Positions 1 through 8,272 are shown, counted from the stretch's first letter. The stretch: DNA of 36,160 nt from Ensifer sp. USDA 6670 (GCA_000421085.1 ATWE01000033.1:1-36160); one strand, 5' to 3'. The notes: generated by a model not told the origin, from the sequence alone. Translations and numbers: made by a program.

Positions 1-1444
1 ATGGACTTGGAGACCGGCGCAATGCATTCGCCCACTGCTAAAATCCAGGATGTTTTCGACGAGCCCGCCTGCGAGATAAATCGGGCCAAGGATGACAAGG
101 CGTGCAAAAAGGGCTGTTCGAAACCGTTGACCCCCGGCGCGGCAGCCGGCGGCTGCGCTTTTGATGGCGCCAAGATTGTGCTGCAGCCGATCACCGACGT
201 GGCACATCTCGTTCATGCACCGCTCGCGTGAGGGCAACTCCTGGAACAATCGCGGCACGGCTTCTTCGAGTCACATGCTGTGGCGCACAAGCTTCACCAC
301 TGATTTACCGAACTCGACGTGGTGATGGGGCATAGCGAGCGAAAGCTTTTCAAAGCAATCCGCGAGATCAACGAGGCGTACGCGCCAGCGGCGGTCTTCG
401 TCTATGCGACCTGCGTTACGGCACTGATTGGCGACGACATAGAGGCGGTGTGCAAGCGTGCGGCGAAAAAGTTCGGCTTACCGGTCGTGCCAGTCAATGC
501 CCCGGGCTTCGTCGGCTCAAAGAACCTGGGCAACAAATTGGCCGGGGAAGCCTTGCTCGATCACATCATCGGGACCGTAGAGCCCGATGATGCCCGGCCT
601 AGCGACATCAATATCCTTGGCGAATTCAACCTCTCCGGCGAATTCTGGCAGGTAAGGCCGCTGTTGGACAAGCTTGGTGTCCGCGTCCGCGCCTGTATTC
701 TAGGCGACTCGCGCTATCTCGATATTGCCACAGCACACCGAGCACGTGCAGCTATGATGGTGTGCTCGACGGCGCTCATCAATCTCGCACGCAAGATGCA
801 GGAACGCTGGGACATTCCCTATTTCGAGGGCTCTTTCTATGGCATCACCGACACTTCGGAAGCACTCAGGCAGATCGCTGGACTGCTTGTAAAGCAAGGA
901 GCCGGTCCGGAGCTAATCAGTCGCACCGAAGCACTGATTGTAGAAGAAGAAGCAAGGGCCTGGAGGAGACTTGAGGTCTATCGACCTCGGCTGCAAGGCA
1001 AGCGCGTGCTTCTCAATACCGGGGGGGTGAAATCGTGGTCCGTCGCACATGCGCTGATGGAGATCGGCATGGAAATCGTCGGTACGTCAATTAAGAAATC
1101 GACGGACAATGATAAGGAGCGTCTTAAACAGATGCTCACGAACGATAGCCGTATGAGTGGGGCGACGACGCCGCGCGAGCTTTACTCGGCTCTATCGGAT
1201 CACAAGGTTGATATCATGCTGTCGGGCGGACGCACCCAATTTATAGCGCTCAAGGCCAAAATGCCTTGGCTCGATATCAACCAGGAGCGCCAGCACTCCT
1301 ACGCCGGCTATCACGGCATAGTGGAGCTAGCGCGCCAGATCGACTTATCAATCCACAACCCGATCTGGGCGCAGGTGCGCGAACCGGCGCCATGGGAGAT
1401 GGCTCCTGCGCGAGGAGATGTCCGAGGAGGAAGCGCTACTGTGA
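1..1444 (+). pseudogene. nifE: NifE, FeMo-cofactor biosynthesis scaffold subunit, frame-disrupted
   Basis: NifE pairs with NifN to form the cytoplasmic scaffold on which the nitrogenase iron-molybdenum cofactor is matured. The first 76 codons carry the family N-terminus (GGCAFDGAKI, DVAHLVHAPLA) and then meet TGA at 229. The expected continuation CEGNSW-NRG is in another frame (from about 230), and the original frame resumes near 305 with ELDVVMG and runs through FVYATCVTALIGDD, PGFVGSKN, GEFNLSGEFW, YFEGSFYG and MLSGGRTQF. A third change seems to lie near 1410: the usual acidic tail (SEEEALL, stop at 1442-1444) is out of frame with the long ORF, which instead stops at 1449. Start taken at base 1, so the real start may lie outside. 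The first two frame changes compensate, so either sequencing errors or genuine decay is possible. Family identity is secure; functionality is doubtful. Confidence 0.9.
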
Positions 1445-1930
1445 TTTAGCTTGGCGGCAAGATCCCCCGCAACTTCGGTGAGCTTGTCGTCGCCTGAAGG
1501 AGGAAGGTCTGTGCCACATCGCCATCGACTTCATCCGTCCATATCGTAGGTCCGCGGAATGATATTTCAACGTTCAAGGAGGCACTAGAGTTTTTGTACA
1601 TGAAACTTGAGCAGGAAAAGGAAGCCAAGCTTCTGGGCGCGGCGGTATCTCCAGGCTGGACAGTCGCGGAAGCACTTGAAGCGTTCTTAAAGCGACGTGA
1701 ACTACGCTAGTGCCCGTCCATAAACGCCTGTGTTTCTGGTTGTTAGAGGTATTTTGCCCGCTGCAGCGTGTTTTCTGCGCGATGCAATCCGGCTTCACTC
1801 TCTTCGACCGCCTGTCAGCCAAGCTGCAGCATAAATTAGGGGATGCACGATATGTTCTCCGAACTTTCCAGCTTCTTGCACTCCTCGCGCGACACCCACT
1901 AAATGCAGTCTGTACTCGGGGAACTACCAA
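1445..1930. other. Gap between nifE and nifX where nifN would be expected
   Basis: No nifN similarity is visible. The only tidy reading is a 36-residue ORF at 1600-1710 (starts MKLEQEKEAK, ends FLKRRELR), which is open further upstream in the same frame to about 1500 and has an AAGGAGG motif at 1574-1580. It is charged and helical-looking and I do not recognise it; it could be a tail of a deleted gene. The stretch 1710-1930 holds only short, low-quality frames. Confidence 0.4.
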
Positions 1931-2052
1931 ATGATCTCCATTCGTCGTCTCTCGCTCGTCAGCGATCAGTCCCAGAGAGAGATTTCAGACCGGCCGGTAG
2001 GCGCATTGCGCGTCGCGATTGCTACTGAAGACATGCAAGGACTTAACGCACA
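1931..2052 (+). pseudogene. nifX: NifX, 5' part (interrupted by IS66 element)
   Basis: NifX binds and carries FeMo-cofactor precursors between NifB and the NifEN scaffold. This segment starts at ATG 1931 (MISIRRLSLVSDQ) and reads through LRVAIATEDMQGLN, the usual beginning of the NifX/NafY cofactor-binding domain with its first beta strand (VAIAT). It breaks at codon 41, at base 2052, exactly where the left end of an IS66-family element begins. The rest of the gene resumes after 4894. Joining the two sides across one copy of the 8-base duplication restores the family motif NAHFGSAKRFAIYDV in frame, so the gene was whole before the insertion. Downstream of nifE, as in nifENX arrangements, but without nifN. 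Confidence 0.85.
2045..2052. repeat. Left copy of IS66 target-site duplication
   Basis: AACGCACA here is repeated exactly at 4887-4894. IS66-family elements duplicate 8 bp of target, so this fixes the element boundaries. Confidence 0.92.
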
Positions 2053-2112
2053 GTACCCCTCCGCTGAAGGCCGTCTGTCCTGACTTGCTGACTGGCGTTA
2101 AGTCCATGGCTT

Positions 2113-2520
2113 ATGTCATGCGCTACAATCATTTCCCCCATTGAGGTCTTGTCCGCCGACGATCTTGGTCGCCGGCGGGATTGGTCGGACGAAGAGAAAG
2201 TTCGGATCGTCGAGGAGAGCCTGCAAGGTTTTCGGCAGGGGTCGGCGACGGCGCGGCGATATGGATTGTCGCGATCACTGTTGACGACCTGGCGTCGTCA
2301 ATACCGTAGCGGGCTTCTGAGCGCTTCCGTGTCAACAGGCTTCGTGCCGCTTTCGCTTTCGCCGCCGGCGGCGGCATCTTGCGACATGACTGCACCGCCG
2401 CGGTCTGAAGACGACAAGACGATCGAGATCGGTCTGCCGAACGGTCGTCGCCTGACGATCCCGGCTTCGCTTGATCCCACCATCCTCGCCCGTCTGCTGC
2501 CGGTTTTGGATGCGCCATGA
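2113..2520 (+). CDS. IS66 family OrfA (TnpA)
   Basis: First gene of the IS66 element. This 135-residue protein has an N-terminal helix-turn-helix region (RRDWSDEEKVRIVEES, then GSATARRYGLSRSLLTTWRRQ) typical of IS66 OrfA/transposase_8-like proteins, followed by a low-complexity linker and a C-terminal segment with GLPNGRRLTIPASL. The family protein is thought to assist transposition as a DNA-binding accessory factor. It overlaps the start of the next gene (ATGA at 2517-2520), indicating translational coupling. It looks complete. Confidence 0.9.
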   Translation: MSCATIISPIEVLSADDLGRRRDWSDEEKVRIVEESLQGFRQGSATARRYGLSRSLLTTWRRQYRSGLLSASVSTGFVPLSLSPPAAASCDMTAPPRSEDDKTIEIGLPNGRRLTIPASLDPTILARLLPVLDAP

Positions 2521-2866
2521 TCGCCTTTCCAGCCGGGGTTAAGGTATGGATTGCGGGCGGCATGACGGACATGCGTTGCGGCATGAACAGCCTGGCGCTG
2601 AAGGTGCAGCAAGGCCTTGGCCGTGACCCTCATGGCGGTGAGGTCTTCTGCTTTCGGGGTCGCAAGGGTGATCTGATCAAGGTCCTGTGGCATGACGGGA
2701 TCGGCATGTCGCTTTACCTGAAGCGGTTGGAAGCTGGAAAGTTCATCTGGCCGGTCAGCCAGAGTGGCTCCGCTGTGCCGGTATCGGCGGCCAGTTGGGA
2801 TATCTCCTGGAAGGCATCGACTGGCGCAATCCACGCTGGACGCAGCGGCCTTCGAAGGCAGGCTAA
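2517..2866 (+). pseudogene. IS66 family OrfB (TnpB), C-terminal frameshift
   Basis: Second IS66 gene, starting at an ATG that overlaps the orfA stop. It carries the family signature: WIAGGMTDMRCGMN near the N-terminus, DPHGGEVFCFRGRKGDLIKVLWHD, and LEAGKFIWPVS. Family members of about 115 residues end with a segment like AAQLGYLLEGIDWRNPRW; here those codons exist but in the neighbouring frame from about 2790, reaching a stop at 2864-2866. The uninterrupted frame instead runs to 2933 with an unrelated tail. One missing G in a GCGGC(G)CAG context explains it. The break may be real or a sequencing error. Confidence 0.85.
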
Positions 2867-2925
2867 TCGACTGCATTGCTCTGTTTTTGTGGGGCTTTCG
2901 GCATGCGGCATGGTAGCTTTCGGCT

Positions 2926-4560
2926 ATGGATGACGCTGCTTCGGAGATAGCCAGATTGCGCGCCGCGCTAGCGGCATCAGAAGCGCGTGCTGCCTCCGCC
3001 GAGGCCGACCTCGCGCAGGTGCGCGCAGTCGTGACGACCTCCGAGGCGATGATCCGGCACCTCAAGCTCGAGATCGCCAAAATGCGCCGCGAGCAGTATG
3101 GCCAGAGCTCCGAACGCCGCGCCCGGCTGATCGACCAGATGGAATTGCATCTCGAGGAACTCGAGGCCGATGCCACCGAGGACGAGATCGCGGCGGAACG
3201 CGTGGCAGCGAAGATCACGAATGTCTCGGCCTTCGAACGCCGCCGGCCGGCCCGCAAGCCGTTTCCCGCGCACCTGCCGCGCGAGCGCTTGATCATCGAA
3301 GCTCCGTCGACCTGCACGTGCTGCGGCTCGGACCGGATCGTGAAGATGGGCGAAGACGTCACCGAGACGCTGGAGGCGATCCCGCGCCAGTGGAAGGTGA
3401 TCCAGACGGTTCGCGAGAAGTTCACCTGCCGGGATTGCGAGAAGATCAGCCAGTCACCGGCACCTTTCCATGCCACGCCGCGCGGATGGGCGGGGCCGAA
3501 CCTGCTTGCCACGATCCTGTTCGAGAAGTTCGGCCAGCATCAGCCCTTGAACCGCCAGGCCGAGCGCTACGCCAGGGAAGGCGTCGATCTCAGCCTCTCC
3601 ACGCTGGCCGATCAGGTCGGAGCTTGTGCGACGGCTCTGCAGCCGATCCATGACCTGATCCGCGCCCATGTTCTGGCCGCCGAACGGCTGCATGGCGACG
3701 ATACCACCGTGCCGCTTCTGGCGCGGGGTGCAACGCGGCAGGCAAGATTATGGACTTACGTCCGCGACGACCGCCCCTTCGCGGGCGGCGCGCCTCCCGC
3801 GACACTCTTCTACTTTTCCCCCGATCGCGAGAAGACCCATCCAAACAGGCATCTCGTGGGGTGGCATGGCAGTCTCCAGGCCGATGCCTATGGTGGCTAC
3901 AACGACCTCTACCGTGCGGACCGCGGCCCTGCGCCGGTACTGAGCGCGCTCTGCTGGAGCCATGCACGGCGCAAGTTCTTCGAACTGGCCGACATCGCCG
4001 GCAACGTGCGCAAGGGCAAGCCTGCCCACGAGATATCGCCCATCGCGCTCGAAGCCGTGGCCCGCATCGACGCACTCTTCGACCTCGAACGCGGCATAAA
4101 CGGCATGCCTGCCGAGGCGCGGCTCGCAGCGAGACAGCAACATGCTCGTCCACTCGTCGAAGAGCTGCACGATTGGCTCACGGCCCAGCGTGCCCAGATG
4201 TCGAAGCACAATCCCGTCGCCAAGGCGATCAACTACATGTTCGAGAAGGAGGGGCGCTGGGAAGCCTTCACCCGCTTCCTCGACGACGGCAGGCTTTGTC
4301 TTTCGAACAATGCCGCCGAACGCGCCCTGCGCGGTATTGCTCTGGGAAGAAAGGCATGGCTATTCGCCGGTTCCCAGCGCGGAGGCGAACGTGCTGCCTT
4401 CATGTATTCCCTGATCGTCTCGGCAAAGATGAACGATATCGATCCGCAGGCCTGGCTGGCGGACGTGCTCGCCCGCATGCCCAGCCTTCCAGTATCAAGG
4501 CTGCCGGAACTATTGCCGTGGAACTGGTCCGCCGGAAGCGCCCGGCAGGTGGCGGCCTGA
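2926..4560 (+). CDS. IS66 family transposase OrfC (TnpC)
   Basis: The 544-residue DDE transposase of the element. The N-terminus is coiled-coil-like (ARAASAEADLAQVRAVV). It is followed by the zinc-finger-like CTCCGSD and CRDC motifs (about residues 128-165), a DDTTVP acidic motif near 258, ADAYGGYND near 317 with CWSHARRKF, and the C-terminal NNAAERALRG motif containing the catalytic Glu. Length and domain order fit a complete IS66 TnpC. Its stop codon overlaps the start of orfD. It shares sequence with the fragments at 21.5-22.4 kb and 25.3-25.6 kb. Confidence 0.95.
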   Translation: MDDAASEIARLRAALAASEARAASAEADLAQVRAVVTTSEAMIRHLKLEIAKMRREQYGQSSERRARLIDQMELHLEELEADATEDEIAAERVAAKITNVSAFERRRPARKPFPAHLPRERLIIEAPSTCTCCGSDRIVKMGEDVTETLEAIPRQWKVIQTVREKFTCRDCEKISQSPAPFHATPRGWAGPNLLATILFEKFGQHQPLNRQAERYAREGVDLSLSTLADQVGACATALQPIHDLIRAHVLAAERLHGDDTTVPLLARGATRQARLWTYVRDDRPFAGGAPPATLFYFSPDREKTHPNRHLVGWHGSLQADAYGGYNDLYRADRGPAPVLSALCWSHARRKFFELADIAGNVRKGKPAHEISPIALEAVARIDALFDLERGINGMPAEARLAARQQHARPLVEELHDWLTAQRAQMSKHNPVAKAINYMFEKEGRWEAFTRFLDDGRLCLSNNAAERALRGIALGRKAWLFAGSQRGGERAAFMYSLIVSAKMNDIDPQAWLADVLARMPSLPVSRLPELLPWNWSAGSARQVAA

Positions 4561-4859
4561 TGGCGCGTCCGACGCATGTCTACACGATCGAATATGTCGC
4601 CACGCTGATCGGTGAGAACCTCGCGTTGCTTGAAGAAATCGCCAGCAATTCCGACAACATCGACTACGGCGAGGTGATCCATGTCTACGACGGCATCGAC
4701 GAGGGTATCACCACCTTCACCGAACGGGGGATCGAAAGCTTGAAGGAGTTCCTCGCCGATATCCGCACTTGGGATGGCGGCGTTCGCCAATTCCTCGCCG
4801 ACGAACAGTGCGATCCGGAAAAGATTGAACGCATCATGGCAGACGAGCCGAAATCATAA
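4560..4859 (+). CDS. IS66-associated small protein (OrfD)
   Basis: A 99-residue acidic protein whose ATG overlaps the orfC stop (ATGA), so it is probably translationally coupled. It reads MARPTHVYTIEYVATLIGEN, then a helical acidic stretch. No known catalytic motif is visible and its role in transposition is unknown. A visibly related reading (VIYVFTINDG, then DLDFLEAFVRNSNN) follows another IS66 tnpC fragment at 25692-25875, which supports it as a genuine member of this IS66 subgroup rather than chance. Confidence 0.75.
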   Translation: MARPTHVYTIEYVATLIGENLALLEEIASNSDNIDYGEVIHVYDGIDEGITTFTERGIESLKEFLADIRTWDGGVRQFLADEQCDPEKIERIMADEPKS

Positions 4860-4886
4860 GCCCCGCGGCCTTCGCCGGATGGATAC

Positions 4887-4894
4887 AACGCACA
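4887..4894. repeat. Right copy of IS66 target-site duplication
   Basis: AACGCACA, identical to 2045-2052; the nifX reading frame continues through it. Confidence 0.92.
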
Positions 4895-5163
4895 TTTCGG
4901 GTCGGCCAAACGTTTTGCCATCTACGACGTGACACCTCACGAGTCGCAATTCATTGAAGCCATTGAGTTTGATGACGCTTTGGATGAGAGCGGAAGGCAA
5001 CGCACTGAAGGTGACGGCCGCATCGGGTCGAGGGTGTTCGCGTTGAAAGGCTGCCAGCTTTTATTTTGTCTCGCCATCGGCGGTCCTGCGGCAGCCAAGG
5101 TAATTTCCGCAAAGATCCATCCAGTCAAAGCCCAGCAGGCTGTATCCACGAACCAAGTATTGT
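4895..5163 (+). pseudogene. nifX: NifX, 3' part, C-terminus lost
   Basis: Continuation of nifX after the IS66 insertion: HFGSAKRFAIYDVTPHES, then IEFDDALDESG, a central segment, CQLLFCLAIGGPAAAKV and KIHPVKAQQAVS. These are the conserved cofactor-binding domain of the NifX/NafY/NifB-C-terminal family. The similarity stops near 5155-5165, where the opposite strand becomes a DDE transposase fragment. The frame stays open to 5255 with non-NifX residues. The usual C-terminus (NPPPWL-type) is missing. The gene is therefore broken twice, once by IS66 and once by truncation. Confidence 0.85.
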
Positions 5164-5606
5164 CGAGTACCTCTGACAGCAACCGATCCATCGTCGCTGC
5201 ACTGACCATTAGCAGTTTGTCGCGAAGCTCGCTGTTCAGCTCGAGCCGGCCGTGACGCTCAAGGGCTGACAGTAAAATCGGAATCAGCGGCTTCAGGCGT
5301 TTCGAGCAAAGACGATCGGACGCTTCCCATAGAGCCACCAGCGCTTCCCTGACGTCGGGACCATACTGGACAACGTGCTGCCTAGCGGAAGGCGGCTCGG
5401 ACCTACGATGGCGGAGCACTCTGATCGCATGCTTGCGGTGGTAGCCGGTAACCGCGACGAACTCATCTAGGATTCTATGCTTGTCCGCCCGACAGCTCGA
5501 TCGATAGCGCTCAATGATTGCTTCAATCAGTTCCGTCCGTCCGTGTCGCCATGCTGATCCGCCGTGCCATCCATCCCCCGAGCTGGGACAGCGAACCATC
5601 ACCATC
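5160..5606 (-). pseudogene. Fragment of an integrase-core (DDE) transposase
   Basis: On the minus strand, starting about 5606, the translation reads GRTELIEAIIERYRSSCRADKHRILDEFVAVTGYHRKHAIRVL, then YGPDVREALVALWEASDR, SKRLKPLIPILLSALERHG and SAATMDRLLSEV. This is the N-terminal helix-turn-helix part of a widespread rhizobial integrase-core transposase (ISNCY or IS481-like; exact family uncertain). The catalytic half is absent: similarity ends near 5163 at the junction with nifX. It is a truncated, non-functional remnant joined by a readable frame to the istB remnant upstream. Confidence 0.7.
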
Positions 5607-5660
5607 CCAACGGTAGCATCAACACTATCGGTAACATTTTGCTTGAGGCAATGCGCCCCC

Positions 5661-6348
5661 TCATTGGTTTGCGGTTTCGTTGGGTTGGAGCGCCGCTCCG
5701 GCTTTCTGCAGAAGGCCGGAGCGGCGCTTTTCGCGAAGCCGATAGCTTCGCCCCGGATGGTGATCACCGTCGAGTGGTGAAGCAGGCGGTCCAATATCGC
5801 CGTGGCGACGACGGGGTCGCCAAAAACACTTCCCCATTCGCCCACGGAGCGGTTTGAGGTGATCAGGATCGAGCCCTTCTCGTAGCGCCGGGACACCAGT
5901 TGGAAGAACAGGTGGGCGGCATTGGCCTCGAAGGGCAAGTAACCCAGCTCGTCGATGATCAGCAATTTCGGTCGCGACACGATCGTCAACTGCTTGTCGA
6001 GCGAGCCGTCGCTGTGGGCCTTCGCCAGCATCGCCGCCAGCGTGGCCGCCGTGACGAACTGGACGTTGTAGTTTTGACGGATGGCTTCGCGGCCGAGGCT
6101 CACAGCCAGATGGGTCTTGCCTGTACCCGGCGGTCCAAGGAATAGCACGGTGTCGCCGTGGGCGATCCAGCGGCAGGTCGCAAGCTCCCTGATCTGTCCC
6201 TGATCCAGCGATGGCTGCGCCTCGAAGTCGAAGCCGTCCAATTCGCGCACGAACGGGAACTGGCCAGCTTGCTCGACATCGATATCCGTCGCTCGTCGCG
6301 CCGGGCAATCTCGCGCGATACAAGGAAAGCCAGGGCCTCGCAGAACAC
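5661..6348 (-). pseudogene. IS21-family IstB helper ATPase, truncated and frameshifted
   Basis: IstB is the AAA+ ATP-binding transposition helper of IS21 elements. Seen here are the Walker A motif GPPGTGKTH, the Walker B motif LLIIDELGYLP, the sensor-like ITSNR and the C-terminal VATAILDRLLHHS. The N-terminal helical region is out of frame with the ATPase core (frame change near 6275, where ARRDERRIS is in one frame and the family FVRELDGFDF in another), and the C-terminus (SYRLREKRRSGLL, stop near 5661) is again in another frame from about 5745. The beginning of the protein is missing beyond 6348, and no IstA partner is present. A remnant. Confidence 0.85.
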
Positions 6349-6349
6349 T

Positions 6350-7700
6350 GGGGACTACGTGGCCGTTAATCCGCCTGGGCCCCGGGTAGCACGTGGCTTC
6401 GCGCTCGATCTGTACAACCGACTCGACAGATGCAAACAAGCTGTCGGCACCGGAATTATTCCTTCTTCACCGTTAGGGTTCCATGATCGCAAACAAGCTG
6501 AGGCAGCTCTACTCGGCGCTCTCGATGGGTATCGGGTTCCCGGGACCGAGTGGCTCATCCAAGAAAGCCGCTGGTTTGCTATGGGCCGTCGCTCGCCGGA
6601 ATGCTATTTCATAGGGGCCCGGACGGCCATTCAAGAGAACCTGACCAGCAAATACGGAACCACGCAGATTGAGGCAGACGATTGAAGCTCCATGAATGGG
6701 AAACCATCAACACGAGCGGCTGGTCGACCATGCCAAGCACGTACCGCATGGAGGTGCCCGGAGGCTGGCTCTATCGCTACGGCAATACCGCAGTCAGCTC
6801 AATGGTCTTCGTACCGGAGGCCACTGAATGAAAGTCAGATACACGATCGCGTCTCCCGCGGTAAGCTTGACGGCGTCGTTGTGGTCACCCTCTCGAACGG
6901 CACGAAGCTCACGATGATTGAGGAGACGTGGGCGAACTCTACGTCAGACAAGCTGAGCCGTTCTTCGCGAGACTGATGGTCCTGTCCGACGGGGGAACAT
7001 CATCTCCCTGGGGCCAGACTTAGGACCCGCGCATGATTAAGAAACTCCTGTGCCTCCTCTCTGGGTCTACCCGAACTTCGCGGATGGTGTCAGCCAGTAC
7101 CGTGTCGCTTTTGACGGCCTACGAAACCTGTGCTTGTGACCATACACCGGGAGCATAAAGGGATGTCGGCTTTGCATGGTGGGGGCGGGCCGATAACCAC
7201 TATTATGGCACCGGAGGCGCATCGGCGAAGAGCATGAGCGGTTCGTCGAAGAGGAGTGACTAATGATATCGTTATGTGTTCCGACCGGCTACCGCCGATG
7301 CCATTGATGACGAGCCATTCATCAACCGCATCGCCGCTGACAAGACCTCAAGATTTCTGCGGGTCGTGGGAGCGGATAGGCCCCGCTGCGCTAATGGGCC
7401 AACTTTGCCGCCACGCCGCTTTGATTCCAACCGCCGGCGATGCCGAATCGAATCTGCTGTGGAGACGCCATATCTCTACGTGGAGGTCGGGCCTCCTAAC
7501 CAGGAGCTCGCGAACCTTCTGTTATCGCTCCGAGATCAGCCATGGGACGTGGCAATGCCACTACGCCCATCGACTGGGTGACGATTACCGGTTCAGCTTC
7601 AAATGATCGGCCGAGATCCGCTAAATTATACCTGGTTCACGGCACTCACCTAAATCAGTTGGACGTTATTGCTCAGTTGGATGCTGCCTAGGTTGCCGCA
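6350..7700. other. Unassigned region with short unrecognised ORFs
   Basis: No recognised gene. The best readings are a plus-strand frame ending at 6685 (contains GYRVPGTEWLIQESRWF), a 49-residue ORF beginning at its stop (6682-6831, listed separately), and two overlapping frames at 7256-7606 and 7276-7581 that begin after a GAGGAG motif near 7251. None shows a known motif. I read this as degraded accessory DNA. Confidence 0.35.
6682..6831 (+). CDS. Small hypothetical protein
   Basis: A 49-residue ORF from TTG 6682, overlapping the stop of the preceding frame (TTGA). It reads MKLHEWETINTSGWSTMPST, followed by RMEVPGGWLYRYGN and a short tail. The Trp- and Gly-rich beta-like composition resembles small proteins found on mobile elements and prophages, but I cannot name a family. 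There are no transmembrane or signal features. It could be a real gene or a fragment. Confidence 0.3.
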   Translation: MKLHEWETINTSGWSTMPSTYRMEVPGGWLYRYGNTAVSSMVFVPEATE

Positions 7701-7730
7701 TGATCCGATGGCAATCCCAGGAGAACGTCA

Positions 7731-8081
7731 TTGTCCTTCAGAATCCTTTGTTTGCTCCTATGGCTGCTCCTTTGCACCAGTTCTCTCGCAATCTACTTTG
7801 CCCTGCAGCCCAGCCCCGGCTTAATCGCTGCGACACTTGCTTGTTTGCTGCTCTTCCAACTAGCTTATTTCGGAAGCGTGCTCTTGCTGGTCTGTCTAGC
7901 TGCGATCGCCCAGCTATCCCAGCGGCTGCCCATTTTAGTATTTACAGCGAGACCCGCAACCACAACTCCAAGTAAAGACTTCAATGTTGGCAGAGCTGCG
8001 CATCAGGAGGCCCCCAGCACGGCGGAGTACCACTCCCACTCTGAACTGGTCCGTCTCACAACTCGAACGTCAAGTGGCTGA
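7731..8081 (+). CDS. syrA: SyrA/ExoX-like exopolysaccharide regulator, small membrane protein
   Basis: The translation begins SFRILCLLLWLLLCTSSLAI and has two hydrophobic segments (about residues 4-22 and 28-58) with the family motif LFQLAYFGSVLLLV, matching the short inner-membrane exopolysaccharide production regulators SyrA/ExoX/PsiA of rhizobia. The start is a TTG at 7731 preceded by AGGAGA at six bases spacing. The 116-residue product is longer than the small family members I recall, so the last 45 or so residues may be a read-through. In S. meliloti syrA belongs to the SyrM/NodD3 circuit and affects succinoglycan production; here it lies convergent to nodD3, which supports the name. The gene symbol is an inference from context. 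Confidence 0.65.
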   Translation: MSFRILCLLLWLLLCTSSLAIYFALQPSPGLIAATLACLLLFQLAYFGSVLLLVCLAAIAQLSQRLPILVFTARPATTTPSKDFNVGRAAHQEAPSTAEYHSHSELVRLTTRTSSG

Positions 8082-8272
8082 GGAGGTGGGTGCAGGTGGC
8101 GTTTCACCGGTTCGAGTGGATGTCATTGGCGTTCCGCTACTTCGCGCCGACCAGCCGGTTACGCCTCCGGTGCGTAGTTCCGGCGACACCAATCGGACAG
8201 TCGACGTGAAGGCCTGGTCTATCTCGATCTGCTGAAATGAGCGAAGAGAAACAATGTCGGGTCCTTCAATTT

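Larger units (their letters stand above)
2053..4886 (+). mobile_element. IS66-family insertion sequence inside nifX
   Basis: A 2,834-bp element with four genes (orfA, orfB, orfC, orfD). Its ends are imperfect inverted repeats: the left begins GTACCCCTCCG at 2053 and contains GAAGGCCG; the right end, read inward from 4886, begins GTATCCATCCG and contains GAAGGCCG. It is flanked by the perfect 8-bp direct repeat AACGCACA. All genes are on the plus strand, in the direction of nifX. The exact target duplication shows insertion without later rearrangement at the ends. OrfB has a one-base frame change, so the copy may no longer transpose by itself. Confidence 0.93.

Noticed and set aside
225..320. 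Programmed frameshifting in nifE
   Set aside because: No slippery heptamer is seen at either change and family members are not known to need it; indel or sequencing error is simpler.
2298..3512. 404-codon minus-strand frame over IS66
   Set aside because: Shadow of orfA-orfC on the opposite strand, low-complexity composition.
3750..4859. 369-codon plus-strand frame overlapping IS66 orfC
   Set aside because: Only its last 99 codons (orfD) are sensible; the rest is a frame shadow of orfC.
4937..6439. 500-codon minus-strand open frame
   Set aside because: It is a chimera: istB core, shifted istB end, a DDE transposase fragment and finally the antisense of nifX.
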